Source: Lachnospiraceae bacterium UBA1201 (GTDB lineage Bacteria > Bacillota > Clostridia > Lachnospirales > Lachnospiraceae). Taken from it: a stretch of DNA of 14,039 nt. Location: positions 665 to 14,703 of the forward strand of contig DBXX01000009.1 in the NCBI GenBank assembly GCA_002309675.1. Direction: 5' to 3'. The first letter of the stretch is position 1. The number at the start of each line of letters is the position of its first letter. The translations under genes were made by a program, and so were the position numbers. Shown here in pieces: positions 1-7,298 of this stretch. The notes under the pieces are model-generated. The model saw only the letters and a program-made list of their open reading frames with translations. It was not told the DNA's origin and searched no databases.

Positions 1-172
1 TCTCTTTTCTCCGTTCTGGTGGCCGCTGCGATCGCTACCCTCCCTCGAAGTTACAGAATAGGCAACCAACTCCCTCTCTTTCCTCCGTTCTGGTGGCTGC
101 CACGCCTCTACCCAGCCACAAAACCACTGACTATGCCACCAAATCTACCTCTTTCCTCCGTTCCGGTGGCCA
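1..172. repeat. Degenerate tandem repeat, about 73-74 bp period, three copies
   Basis: Three imperfect copies share the core CTCCGTTCTGGTGGC or close variants, with the CCG at 11-13, 85-87 and 158-160. The spacing is therefore 74 and 73 bp. The core is preceded by a pyrimidine run (TCTCTTTCC). In the second copy it is also preceded by GGCAACCAACTCCC (61-74). The sequence between cores is poorly conserved. Short open frames here encode pyrimidine-derived residues (Pro, Leu, Phe, Trp) and look spurious. The array may begin outside the window. A related copy lies at 13883-13920. Function is unknown; a decayed intergenic repeat family is the simplest reading. Confidence 0.6.
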
Positions 173-267
173 CCAAGTCCGCTTGGTCTCCGCCGCTCCC
201 CCGGTACGTGCGCACAAGCCTCAAGAAAATAGAATTCATCCTCGCGGAACGTGCATAGAACCCAGAA

Positions 268-304
268 AATAAGCCCAAGTCTCAAGGTGAGACTTGGGCT
301 TATT
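268..304 (-). terminator. Intrinsic terminator after putP
   Basis: A perfect 17-bp stem (AATAAGCCCAAGTCTCA with its complement) closes a 3-nt AGG loop. Read on the minus strand, it lies 47 bases past the putP stop and is followed by TTTTC, so it should end the putP transcript. The arm ends are A/T-rich, so it may also work for a gene entering from the left. Confidence 0.85.
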
Positions 305-350
305 CGCGGCACCGTTCTTTCGGCGCCCAATATATCAAACTCTCAAATTA

Positions 351-1868
351 TTATTTCTCCGTCTCCACCGGCTGTTTTGCTCGATCAAACATATCGGCAA
401 CTTCCTTTGAAGGCTCCTTCGTATTCAATGTCACAACGATTGCAACGATCATTCCGCAGATGAAACCGGGGATGATCTCGTATAAGTTCGTCCTCTTGGA
501 AAGGAAAATACGCCACAGTACGTCCACCAGGAAACCTGTGCTGATACCTGCTACAGCTCCCGGATAATTGAAACGTTTCCAATGCAGAGCCAGTAAGATG
601 GCTGGACCGAAGGCCGCGCCGAACGCACCCCACGCATCTCCAACCAGATCCATGATACCGCCGGTACCCGGAGCCAACGCTATGATAAGTGCCACGATCG
701 AGATAAAGACAACTACAAGACGTCCGACAAGGAGCATCTCCTTATCCTTTGCATCCTTACGGATCACCTTTTTGTATACATCCGACGCGAATGCAGAGGA
801 AGAAGCAAGCAACTGCGAATCCGCAGTACTCATGGATGCTGCCAGAATCGCAGACAACAGGATACCACCCAGGAACGCAGGGAAGAGATCTCTTACCATG
901 TTGATAAAAACAAGAGGACTATGATCCTCATCCAACGTGGATCCGAGATATTCATGTCCAACCAAAGCTACCACGCAGGACATAGCGAGGATCAGTGTTA
1001 TCCAAATGATACCCGTCACTCTCGACTTCTTCATCTCTTTCTCAGAGCGAATCGCCATATAACGGACCAAAATGTGGGGCATACCAAAATAACCGAGTCC
1101 CCATCCGAAGCCGCTCAAAATATCCGAGATACTAGCCCAATCAAACTTTCCGGAAGAAAGCAGATTGTAATAATTCTCATCTGTAACTACAGGTGCCATT
1201 GGAGCGAAATCCGCCTTTCCCATGGCAATGGCAGCTATAATGGGTACTGCCATGAGCGCAGCAAGCATCATGAGACCCTGTACAAAGTCTGTCCAGCAAA
1301 CGGCGTTGAAACCGCCGAGAAACGTATAACCGAGGATGATCGCCGTGGCTCCGACCATTACCCAATGTTCCATATCATCCCCGAGATTGAACACGGTTTT
1401 GAACAAGGTTCCGCAAGCCACTATGCTGGAAGCGGCATATACGCAATACGCCGCGATGAAAACGATTGCACAAACGATCAACAACACATGATTCTTCGAT
1501 TTGAAACGGTTCGTCAAAAACTGCGGAATGGTAATTGAGTCATCCGCAAGGATCGAGAAACGACGCAGTCCCGGTGCGACTAAGAGCCATGCGGCAACCG
1601 TTCCACACAACAGACCGATCGCGATCCAGACCTGGCCCATACCCGACAAATAGATGGAACCGGGAAGTCCCATGAGTACCCACGCGCTCATGTCGGACGC
1701 ACCTGCGGACAATGCCGCTACCAAACCGTTCATGTTACGGTTCCCGAGGAAATACGATTTATCTCCTCCCTTTTCCTTTCTTCCCTTCAGGAAGAAGACG
1801 ATACCGATCGTCAGCACGATAGCCAGGTAAATGCCGAAAGCGATCGCTTCTTGTGTACTTCTGCCCAT
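351..1868 (-). CDS. putP: Sodium/proline symporter PutP (505 aa)
   Basis: This is a solute:sodium symporter of the PutP group, which brings proline into the cell with Na+. The 505-residue length matches the family, with about 13 hydrophobic segments. Visible signatures are LSAGASDMSAW (residues 53-63), whose D59 and S61 correspond to the Na+/substrate-site Asp and Ser of E. coli PutP; GYFGMPHILVRYMA (259-272); and SMSTADSQLL (345-354), whose S347/T348 match the Na+-binding Ser-Thr pair of TM8. The start at 1868 is set by GGAGGG five bases upstream. The gene lies 29 bp after the preceding membrane protein and is probably co-transcribed with it; the 268-304 hairpin ends it. Proline is the expected substrate, but paralogues exist, so substrate is less certain than family. 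Confidence 0.93.
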   Translation of the reverse strand: MGRSTQEAIAFGIYLAIVLTIGIVFFLKGRKEKGGDKSYFLGNRNMNGLVAALSAGASDMSAWVLMGLPGSIYLSGMGQVWIAIGLLCGTVAAWLLVAPGLRRFSILADDSITIPQFLTNRFKSKNHVLLIVCAIVFIAAYCVYAASSIVACGTLFKTVFNLGDDMEHWVMVGATAIILGYTFLGGFNAVCWTDFVQGLMMLAALMAVPIIAAIAMGKADFAPMAPVVTDENYYNLLSSGKFDWASISDILSGFGWGLGYFGMPHILVRYMAIRSEKEMKKSRVTGIIWITLILAMSCVVALVGHEYLGSTLDEDHSPLVFINMVRDLFPAFLGGILLSAILAASMSTADSQLLASSSAFASDVYKKVIRKDAKDKEMLLVGRLVVVFISIVALIIALAPGTGGIMDLVGDAWGAFGAAFGPAILLALHWKRFNYPGAVAGISTGFLVDVLWRIFLSKRTNLYEIIPGFICGMIVAIVVTLNTKEPSKEVADMFDRAKQPVETEK

Positions 1869-1897
1869 TCTAACCCTCCAAAAAAGTTATTATTCTA

Positions 1898-2671
1898 TCA
1901 CCACAATCCCTCTTCATAATCCAGGGGATTATCGGATTCTTTTTTCTCATCCTGCTTCTTATCGTTTTTCTCCGTCTTCTCCGACTTCGAAACCGACTTC
2001 TTGCTGTCCTTACCGGACGGCTTGCCTGGCTTCGGCGGCAGGCTTTCTGCGACCTTCTCCCAACGCAGCAGCTTCCATGCAAAGCGCACCCAGAGGAACG
2101 AGAATGCAGTAATGGTGAATACCTCGACTAAACTCGTCACGATCGTAAAGATCAGGATCGAAAGCAGGGCTACGCCCAGGGCAATGCCTGTGATCACGAG
2201 GTCATCAACCATGCGGATCTTCTTCGAAAACCGCATCCACAGTTCAAATACGACTGTACCCGCAAGCAGTACCATGGTGGAGCTGAACGAAACGAACAGA
2301 TGGATATTCGCAATGAACTCATCCGTATCCGAAGCCCCCTCTCCGGTCTTACAAGGGATGAATGTGCTGATGATCAGCATAACACATGCAGCATAGCACA
2401 AAAACCGCGCTGTGAGCCTCTTATAGCCACCCAGGTACATGCAGTACGTAGAGTGCAGAAAGAACAGTGCACCCGTCACGAACGCCCAAAGGCGCAACGC
2501 CCAGATATGCCCATCCTCACCGTTTCTGGACAGGTTGCTCTTCGTCCAATGTCCCTTCGAACCGAGCCAGATCGTAAAGCCGATCGCAAATAAAGACAGC
2601 AGGATCAGTCCGAAAAACGCGAGCCGCGTTCCCATCTTATAACCGAGCCCTTTTTTGTTATTCTTTCCCAT
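1898..2671 (-). CDS. Six-helix membrane protein with charged C-terminal tail (257 aa)
   Basis: I do not recognise this protein with confidence. About six transmembrane segments are visible (roughly residues 16-36, 58-80, 87-106, 121-145, 155-177, 180-200). Between TM3 and TM4, IPCKTGEGASDTDEFIANIH carries polar residues, a Pro and a His (H124), a pattern loosely like DUF998-type membrane proteins; that link is only a guess. Residues 205-257 form a Lys/Glu/Ser/Asp-rich tail, probably cytosolic and disordered, ending DYEEGLW. I chose the start at 2671 because GGAGGC lies six bases upstream; an in-frame ATG at 2698 has no such site. It ends 29 bp before putP, so the two probably share a transcript. 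The leader is unusually rich in hairpins (2691-2818). Confidence 0.75.
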   Translation of the reverse strand: MGKNNKKGLGYKMGTRLAFFGLILLSLFAIGFTIWLGSKGHWTKSNLSRNGEDGHIWALRLWAFVTGALFFLHSTYCMYLGGYKRLTARFLCYAACVMLIISTFIPCKTGEGASDTDEFIANIHLFVSFSSTMVLLAGTVVFELWMRFSKKIRMVDDLVITGIALGVALLSILIFTIVTSLVEVFTITAFSFLWVRFAWKLLRWEKVAESLPPKPGKPSGKDSKKSVSKSEKTEKNDKKQDEKKESDNPLDYEEGLW

Positions 2672-2690
2672 AGAAAGCCTCCATGAAATC

Positions 2691-2725
2691 CCCGGCATTT
2701 GTTCGAGCGTCGAAACTATGCCGGG
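2691..2725 (-). promoter_or_regulatory. Leader hairpin next to a ribosome binding site
   Basis: CCCGGCAT pairs with ATGCCGGG (8 bp). Inside, TTCGA pairs with TCGAA around a GCG loop, with a 3x3 internal mismatch between the two stems. On the minus strand this hairpin ends about 10 bases before the GGAGG of the 1898-2671 gene. No run of T follows, so it reads as an mRNA leader structure that could tune translation or stability rather than as a terminator. Confidence 0.5.
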
Positions 2726-2734
2726 AAATAAACA

Positions 2735-2765
2735 GCCGCATGCATCGTTGTACGATGAATGCGGC
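2735..2765 (-). terminator. Probable intrinsic terminator or attenuator after the 150-aa gene
   Basis: GCCGCAT pairs with ATGCGGC and, after one mismatch, CATCG pairs with CGATG around TTGTA. On the minus strand the stem is followed by TGTTTATTTCCC, a moderate T-rich tail. It lies 65 bases past the stop of the 2830-3282 gene and may only partly stop transcription into the next gene and putP, giving polarity rather than full separation. Confidence 0.6.
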
Positions 2766-2777
2766 CATTCCGATATG

Positions 2778-2793
2778 CGGATGAATTCATCCG
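2778..2793. repeat. Perfect 16-bp palindrome
   Basis: CGGATGAATTCATCCG is a perfect 16-bp inverted repeat with no spacer, which fits a protein-binding site better than an RNA hairpin. It sits between the terminator-like stem at 2735-2765 and the stem at 2796-2818. No promoter-like sequence is evident right beside it. Confidence 0.5.
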
Positions 2794-2795
2794 AA

Positions 2796-2818
2796 GGAAG
2801 CGACCTTACGTCTCTTCC
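2796..2818 (-). repeat. Small hairpin just after a stop codon
   Basis: GGAAG pairs with CTTCC and, past a C/T mismatch, GAC pairs with GTC around a CTTAC loop. On the minus strand it begins 11 bases after the stop of the 2830-3282 gene. It may protect the 3' end of that message; it is too weak and lacks the T tail needed for a terminator. Confidence 0.35.
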
Positions 2819-2829
2819 GAAGTATGCAA

Positions 2830-3282
2830 TTACTGAACGTCAGTGGGCTGCTGAGCCGGCATAGTAGCACCGGAGAAGTCCATGTTACGAACAACCATAC
2901 CATGGATGGTCGGAACCTTAACAACTCTGCCCTTAAGGATCGTAGCCATGAACCATACGAAGATAACCAGGTTCAGGAAACCGTTCCAACCATACTTAGC
3001 GGGATAATCGAAAATGTTCCACTTCGCAAGGTCACGGCTGTTATCAAAGAAGCTGAAGATCCATCCAATAACATCACCGCAGTAAGCGATCGCGTTGAAA
3101 ATAACGTAGATCAGCGCTCTAACGACTACATACTGCATGAGGTTGATCTTAACACTGTCGGCAGTCTCAAATACGAGGATCGCTATGAAATAGATGATGC
3201 CGGCTTCCCAGCCACCCAAATACAATGCGATCAGACCGAGCAAAGACAACAATGTCGGCGACAAACTAAGTTTTTTATTCAT
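2830..3282 (-). CDS. Small membrane protein, possibly Tic20/DUF4870-like (150 aa)
   Basis: The protein has about four hydrophobic segments (roughly residues 10-38 as one or two helices, 47-66, 68-80, 99-117). A polar turn NSRDLAKWNIFDYPAKYG lies before the last helix, and LKGRVVKVPTIHGMVVRN follows it. A helix followed by G-x-x-x-K-x-P-x-x-x-G/H resembles the end of Tic20/DUF4870-like small membrane proteins; this is a weak structural impression. The start at 3282 has AAAAGGAG ten bases upstream. It is the first gene after the promoter at 3328-3356 and lies upstream of the six-helix protein and putP. No catalytic motif is visible. Role unknown. Confidence 0.75.
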   Translation of the reverse strand: MNKKLSLSPTLLSLLGLIALYLGGWEAGIIYFIAILVFETADSVKINLMQYVVVRALIYVIFNAIAYCGDVIGWIFSFFDNSRDLAKWNIFDYPAKYGWNGFLNLVIFVWFMATILKGRVVKVPTIHGMVVRNMDFSGATMPAQQPTDVQ

Positions 3283-3327
3283 ATTCTGTTCTCCTTTTCG
3301 AGATATTGTCCCTGTTCGGGCATTATC

Positions 3328-3356
3328 ATTATAACATTTTACCGATAAACGTGCAA
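3328..3356 (-). promoter_or_regulatory. Sigma-A type promoter for the 3282-to-351 gene block
   Basis: On the minus strand there is a consensus -10 box TATAAT (3328-3333), a 17-bp spacer and a -35-like TTGCAC (3351-3356). It lies 45 bp before the start of the 2830-3282 gene. The -35 matches only the TTG, but the -10 is perfect and the spacing ideal. The surrounding 3357-3415 is A/T-rich. I see no canonical terminator there for the upstream kinase gene, so some read-through is possible. Confidence 0.75.
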
Positions 3357-3415
3357 GTATTTTTCATCAAAAAACCATATATTTTCGGATATTTTTACGA
3401 TTTTCAGCCCAGTTT

Positions 3416-6301
3416 TTACCGAACAGCTATCATACGGGCTAAATTTAGTATCGCATGTGCGGCATCCTCGTACTCGTAGGAATCCGCGCGATCCTTGATA
3501 CGCAGGAGCTGGCGACGGATATCCTCGTCCATCTTGTATTCGGAGAGGAGGTTGTCCAGCTTACCCACGGCTGCCTCGCCGTCGTATTCGTCGATATCGG
3601 TCGCAACTTCACGCATGACATCACGCAACTGCTGCGTGGAGAGTTCCGGCTTCTGCTCGTCGGAGGTCTCCTGCGTCTTGAAGTAGTAATCGATGTCCGT
3701 CAGGAGTTTCTCGTACGCCGCCAGGAAGTTCGCGTTGTCCTTTTGAACGAAAGAAATGTTACCGTCTTTTACCGCCATCTCATGCGATTTCGCGGTGACG
3801 GACAGATTACCCGCGCCGATGCTCGCACACACACTCTTAAGGGCGTGTGCCTCGATCATGTAACGCTGCCATTCGCCATGTGCAACACATTCACGCATGA
3901 GCGGAAGCTTCTTCTGTCCCTCCTCGTAGACGGTCTCCAGCAGATCCAGGTATTCCTCCTTGCTGTGGCCCAGTTCGCGCATTGCCTTCGCTGCGTCGAC
4001 ATCGGGAATAACGATGTCCGCACTCTCCACGGACGACTCGTCCGGAAGGTCTTTGAGCATGTGCGCGTACTTCTCCGGCAGCTCGGTCAGCTGCTTCTCG
4101 GGCGGCAGCCACTGCGCCAGCACCTGATTTAGGCGCTTCGAGTCGATCGGCTTCGACAGATAGTCGTTCATACCATTGTTGAGGAACAGTTTCTCGACGC
4201 CCTTTACCGCATTTGCCGTGAGGGCAATGATCGGAATGTTCCGCGTATATTCGCTTCCGATGTTTCGGATGCTCTTCGTAACTTCGATACCGTCATGCAC
4301 AGGCATCATGTGGTCCATGAAGATCAGATCGAACGGCGGATCATTCTCCACATGTTCGATCGCCTCGTCGCCGCTTTCAGCCAGCACGGGCGATATCAGG
4401 TAGCGGCGCAGATATGCGTCTGCCACACGCAAGTTGATAACATTGTCGTCGACCACGAGAACGCGCGCCTCGGGAGCGAAGAAACTGTTGAGCATCTGCA
4501 GGTGGCCGTTCTGTACGTTCCAGCGGGCACGGTTCTTCAGGATCGCGTCCATGGACAGCACACTGATCGGCTTATGCATGAATACGACGTTCTCCACTTC
4601 GTCCACGATGACATCGTTGATACTGGTCATGGCCACGAGGGAAATGTCCTTGAATTTATCAACGTTTTGGCGGATCGTCGAAAAGCCGGAAACATAGTCA
4701 AACATCAGGATGTTGCGTTCTTCCGGTTTGACCTGCTTTTTCAGCTGCAGGAGTTCTTCTTTGGAACGTACAAAATCGATCGCCATGTTCAGATAGGATA
4801 CGTTCGTCCGGATGCTTTCGCGATAGTGCTCGTTTGGTTCGAAAACATAGAAATGAACCGGTTTTGTCTCGCGGGTGCGGAAGCATACCCAGTCATCCAC
4901 CTGCTTCTGCTGGATAATGATATTAAAGGTGGAGCCTACGCCGTACTCACTCTTGACGTTGATATCGCCATCCATCATCTTCGCCATTCGTTTGGAGATG
5001 ACCAGTCCCAGACCACTGCCCTGAATGCTTCGGTTCTTCTTCGTGTTGAGCTGCATGAACTCACCGAAGAGTTTCTGGATGTCGCTCCGCTTAATGCCGA
5101 TACCGGTATCCTCGACGCTGAAGATCAGTTTGACCTTGTTGTTCTGCATGATACGGAAGTCGATGGATAGTTTGATGTAACCTTTTTTGGTGAATTTGAC
5201 TGCATTGCCCAGGATATTGATGAGGATCTGCCGAATACGCATGACGTCGCCGTTATAGTGCAACGGCAGGTTCGGCGGGCACTCGATCAAAAAGGCAATG
5301 TCTTTGTTCGTCAGTCGTGTATTGATCACGTTCTGCACTTCGTTGATGCAGTCGCTCAGATCGTAGTCGTCGTTTACCAGCTCCATGCGACCTGCGTCGA
5401 TCTTCGAGAAATCGAGGATGTCGTTGATCAGGCGGAGCAGGTTCTCCGAAGACATCTGAATCATATTTACATACTCGGAGTTCTGCGGGGTCAGATCACT
5501 CTTCGCGAGGAGTTCGCTCATACCGCAGATCGCGTTCATAGGAGTACGGATCTCATGGCTCATATTGGCCAGGAAGTCGGATTTCGCCTTCGCCGCAGCT
5601 TCGGCTTCATTCTTCTTCTCCTCAACGATCTCGAGGAGATCCTGAACGTCCTTCGTCTTCTTACGGGTGATGGCGGCCTGATGTTTGTTCCACGAGATCA
5701 GCACCATGAGCATGAGCGCGCCGCTTATAAGCATCATGAGCTGAAGGCGCTCTGCTACATTCTCAATATCCGGGGACCCCTGAAGCTCCTTCACGATATC
5801 TTCAATGACCTCTATCTTCACTTCAGGATGATTTTTCGAAATCTCTTCTACTCTCATACTGAGCATCTTTTCGGTACCGATATCGATATAGATATACCAG
5901 ATCACGTAATACGCGATCGTGTATAGCAGATGAAACAGGTTCAGAAAGATATCCTGGTACAGGGAAGCCAGACATGCTATACCCAAAAAAAGACCGTAAC
6001 TGGGGGTCAACGAGTGGGCTTGAATGCAGTATGCCGAAGCAAAAAACAGCAAAAAAGCCACCGTTCCGAAACTTTGGATCTTTACGGATATCTTAGAGAA
6101 GTACGTGGGAAATGCCATAACGATCGGCACCACAATACAATAAACCATCAGCAAACGAAACGAGCTCTCTTCCGAAACCAGGCAGATGAAAAAAAACATC
6201 ACACAGATTACAAAGAGTACCCAATACGCGACTTTACCGATGATTTTTTGGCTGCGGTTTTTTTCCACCATCAGTCCGTTCCAAAGATCTTTAACGCCCA
6301 T
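3416..6301 (-). CDS. Membrane hybrid sensor histidine kinase with REC and HPt domains (961 aa)
   Basis: This is a membrane phosphorelay kinase. Residues 24-139 hold about five hydrophobic segments, then a polar segment (140-186) and another helix (187-204); no HAMP or PAS domain is evident. A helical linker (210-240) leads to the dimerisation/phosphoacceptor domain FLANMSHEIRTPMN with H249. The ATPase domain has N366 (N box), DTGIGI at 398-403 and GSGLGL at 428-433. A degenerate receiver spans about 481-600, with FEPNE instead of the acidic pair. A complete receiver spans about 612-732, with D618/D619, phosphoacceptor D663, T695 and K717. An HPt domain at about 765-872 has H819. Residues 880-961 add an acidic helical tail of unknown role. 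AAAGGA upstream sets the start. It follows the zinc-ribbon gene by 40 bp. The signal sensed is unknown, and no separate response regulator lies in the window. Confidence 0.93.
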   Translation of the reverse strand: MGVKDLWNGLMVEKNRSQKIIGKVAYWVLFVICVMFFFICLVSEESSFRLLMVYCIVVPIVMAFPTYFSKISVKIQSFGTVAFLLFFASAYCIQAHSLTPSYGLFLGIACLASLYQDIFLNLFHLLYTIAYYVIWYIYIDIGTEKMLSMRVEEISKNHPEVKIEVIEDIVKELQGSPDIENVAERLQLMMLISGALMLMVLISWNKHQAAITRKKTKDVQDLLEIVEEKKNEAEAAAKAKSDFLANMSHEIRTPMNAICGMSELLAKSDLTPQNSEYVNMIQMSSENLLRLINDILDFSKIDAGRMELVNDDYDLSDCINEVQNVINTRLTNKDIAFLIECPPNLPLHYNGDVMRIRQILINILGNAVKFTKKGYIKLSIDFRIMQNNKVKLIFSVEDTGIGIKRSDIQKLFGEFMQLNTKKNRSIQGSGLGLVISKRMAKMMDGDINVKSEYGVGSTFNIIIQQKQVDDWVCFRTRETKPVHFYVFEPNEHYRESIRTNVSYLNMAIDFVRSKEELLQLKKQVKPEERNILMFDYVSGFSTIRQNVDKFKDISLVAMTSINDVIVDEVENVVFMHKPISVLSMDAILKNRARWNVQNGHLQMLNSFFAPEARVLVVDDNVINLRVADAYLRRYLISPVLAESGDEAIEHVENDPPFDLIFMDHMMPVHDGIEVTKSIRNIGSEYTRNIPIIALTANAVKGVEKLFLNNGMNDYLSKPIDSKRLNQVLAQWLPPEKQLTELPEKYAHMLKDLPDESSVESADIVIPDVDAAKAMRELGHSKEEYLDLLETVYEEGQKKLPLMRECVAHGEWQRYMIEAHALKSVCASIGAGNLSVTAKSHEMAVKDGNISFVQKDNANFLAAYEKLLTDIDYYFKTQETSDEQKPELSTQQLRDVMREVATDIDEYDGEAAVGKLDNLLSEYKMDEDIRRQLLRIKDRADSYEYEDAAHAILNLARMIAVR

Positions 6302-6341
6302 ATTACGGTCCTTTTATACGATCATGGAAATGATCAGTTGA

Positions 6342-7004
6342 TTATTTAATAATGCGGATGCCGCCGATGCCCGGAAGCTCTTTCGCGCGGTCCTGAATAG
6401 CATTCATAAGTCCATAGATAAACATCGTAGCACTGAAGATCAGCAAAACAGCGAGCAGGATCGGTGCGATCAACGACTTAACAAACGGGATAAAGCTGAA
6501 AATAATAGAAACAACGCTCAAAGCGGCATCGATGATCAGCAACAGAAGTCCCTGATTCGTATGGAACTTCGCATAAGGGGATTCCTTTGCTGCGAAAAGC
6601 GGAATCAGGCAGAGAATGCCAAAATATGCAAGGATCGCGAACAACTTATTATCTTCTATATCCTTCGCCGTGTAGTTCGCGGTGAAATCCTTACCATCCA
6701 GACTGTTAGCGATCGCATCGAGCTTTTTGTTATTCTTAGCATCCATGTTTCCATTGGCAGCTCCCATAGAGCCCAAAAATGCAGGTGCGGATGAAGCAGC
6801 AGGTGCAGCCTGTGCTGCAGTTGTATTAACGGCACCTTCAACGGCCTGTGCAGCCTGTGCAGCTGTCTGATCTACAGCCTGAGCAGCCGTATCAACTACC
6901 TGAGCAGCCTGTGCAGCTACAGCTGAGGCGATTGGAGATCCGCAGTTCGGACAAGTCTTAACACCCTCCTGAACAAATGTACCGCATACATTACAATTAG
7001 CCAT
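6342..7004 (-). CDS. Zinc-ribbon, Ala-rich linker, Tic20/DUF4870-like membrane protein (220 aa)
   Basis: The N-terminus has a zinc ribbon with C4-x2-C7 and C18-x2-C21. Residues 27-70 are an Ala/Gln/Val repeat linker (AAQAAQVVDTA, AQAVDQTAAQA and similar), likely helical. Then come three hydrophobic segments (about 121-137, 151-172, 177-200). KFHTNQGLLLLI (146-157) before the second helix and KELPGIGGIRIIK at the C-terminus are typical of DUF4870/Tic20-like proteins; this assignment is from memory of the pattern. GAAGGAGG before ATG fixes the start at 7004, and a TATAAT promoter lies just upstream. The gene precedes the hybrid kinase by 40 bp, suggesting one transcript and a possible shared membrane role. 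Biochemical function unknown. The linker DNA has a 14-bp direct repeat (6851-6864 and 6905-6918). Confidence 0.85.
   Translation of the reverse strand: MANCNVCGTFVQEGVKTCPNCGSPIASAVAAQAAQVVDTAAQAVDQTAAQAAQAVEGAVNTTAAQAAPAASSAPAFLGSMGAANGNMDAKNNKKLDAIANSLDGKDFTANYTAKDIEDNKLFAILAYFGILCLIPLFAAKESPYAKFHTNQGLLLLIIDAALSVVSIIFSFIPFVKSLIAPILLAVLLIFSATMFIYGLMNAIQDRAKELPGIGGIRIIK
6851..6918. repeat. In-frame direct repeat encoding the Ala-rich linker
   Basis: CAGCCTGTGCAGCT occurs at 6851-6864 and again at 6905-6918, 54 bp (18 codons) apart, inside a run of shorter GCAGCC/GAGCAGCC units. It encodes part of the Ala-Gln-Val linker of the zinc-ribbon protein, and it could let the linker change length by slippage or recombination in frame. 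Confidence 0.55.
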
Positions 7005-7036
7005 ATTCGTTTCCTCCTTCAGGCTATATTTGCTTA

Positions 7037-7065
7037 ATTATACAATAAACCGCCGTGGATTTCCA
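7037..7065 (-). promoter_or_regulatory. Promoter for the zinc-ribbon protein and kinase genes
   Basis: On the minus strand TATAAT (7037-7042) follows a 17-bp spacer and TGGAAA (7060-7065; 4 of 6 matches to TTGACA). It lies 32 bp before the 7004 start codon, in an A/T-rich stretch containing a run of eight T (7070-7077). Confidence 0.7.
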
Positions 7066-7222
7066 TACTTTTTTTTGTAAGCGTAGTTGATTTAGGCATT
7101 TTTTCCGTTATTTTCGCCCATTTCGGGCGATTTCGTTAGATTTTTCGCTGATTGCCCCCGTGTTTCGACCTGCTTTTCAGTCGTTTCACTCCTTATCCGT
7201 AATCTATTCGATCCTCTCTCTC

Positions 7223-7251
7223 TTGCATATTTCGCACTTTTGCGATAAACT
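7223..7251 (+). promoter_or_regulatory. Possible promoter for the plus-strand 160-aa gene
   Basis: TTGCAT (7223-7228), a 17-bp spacer and TAAACT (7246-7251) have correct spacing but only 3 of 6 and 4 of 6 matches. It lies about 48 bp before the ATG at 7299, and a hairpin is in the presumed leader. Confidence 0.4.
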
Positions 7252-7264
7252 ACTCTTAGTTTTC

Positions 7265-7280
7265 GGCCGATCTTTCGGCC
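7265..7280 (+). promoter_or_regulatory. Leader hairpin before the 160-aa gene
   Basis: GGCCGA pairs with TCGGCC around TCTT, and TGTTTT follows directly on the plus strand. The shape is that of a small terminator or attenuator placed about 18 bases before the start codon. It also contains a direct repeat of TTTCGGCC. It may limit expression of the downstream gene. Confidence 0.4.
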
Positions 7281-7298
7281 TGTTTTCGGGAGAATGTT

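Larger units (their letters stand above)
1..350. other. Intergenic region at left edge, no credible gene
   Basis: This 350-bp stretch downstream of putP holds the degenerate repeats at 1-172, a small inverted repeat ACCAAG/CTTGGT at 172-187 and the terminator hairpin at 268-304. The open frames present are short, overlap on both strands, lack good ribosome binding sites and have biased composition. I see no gene in it. Confidence 0.6.
7005..7298. other. Divergent intergenic region
   Basis: This 294-bp region separates the minus-strand zinc-ribbon operon from the plus-strand 160-aa gene. It holds the leftward promoter at 7037-7065, a small CGCCC/GGGCG inverted repeat at about 7116-7130, a possible rightward promoter at 7223-7251 and a leader hairpin at 7265-7280. 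A minus-strand frame runs across much of it but has no convincing start. I see no RNA gene. Confidence 0.5.

Noticed and set aside
1..172. Regularly spaced repeats considered as a CRISPR array
   Set aside because: Only three imperfect copies, C/T-rich cores, a 73-74 bp period with long degenerate interiors and no cas gene nearby.
3357..3415. A terminator for the kinase gene
   Set aside because: Only A/T-rich sequence with weak, mismatched pairing (AAAAATATCC with GGTTTTTT) was found; too weak to call.
4295..5170. A 291-codon plus-strand frame, and a 225-codon one at 3455-4132, opposite the kinase
   Set aside because: Both are antisense to well-defined kinase, receiver and HPt domains and have no recognisable domain of their own.
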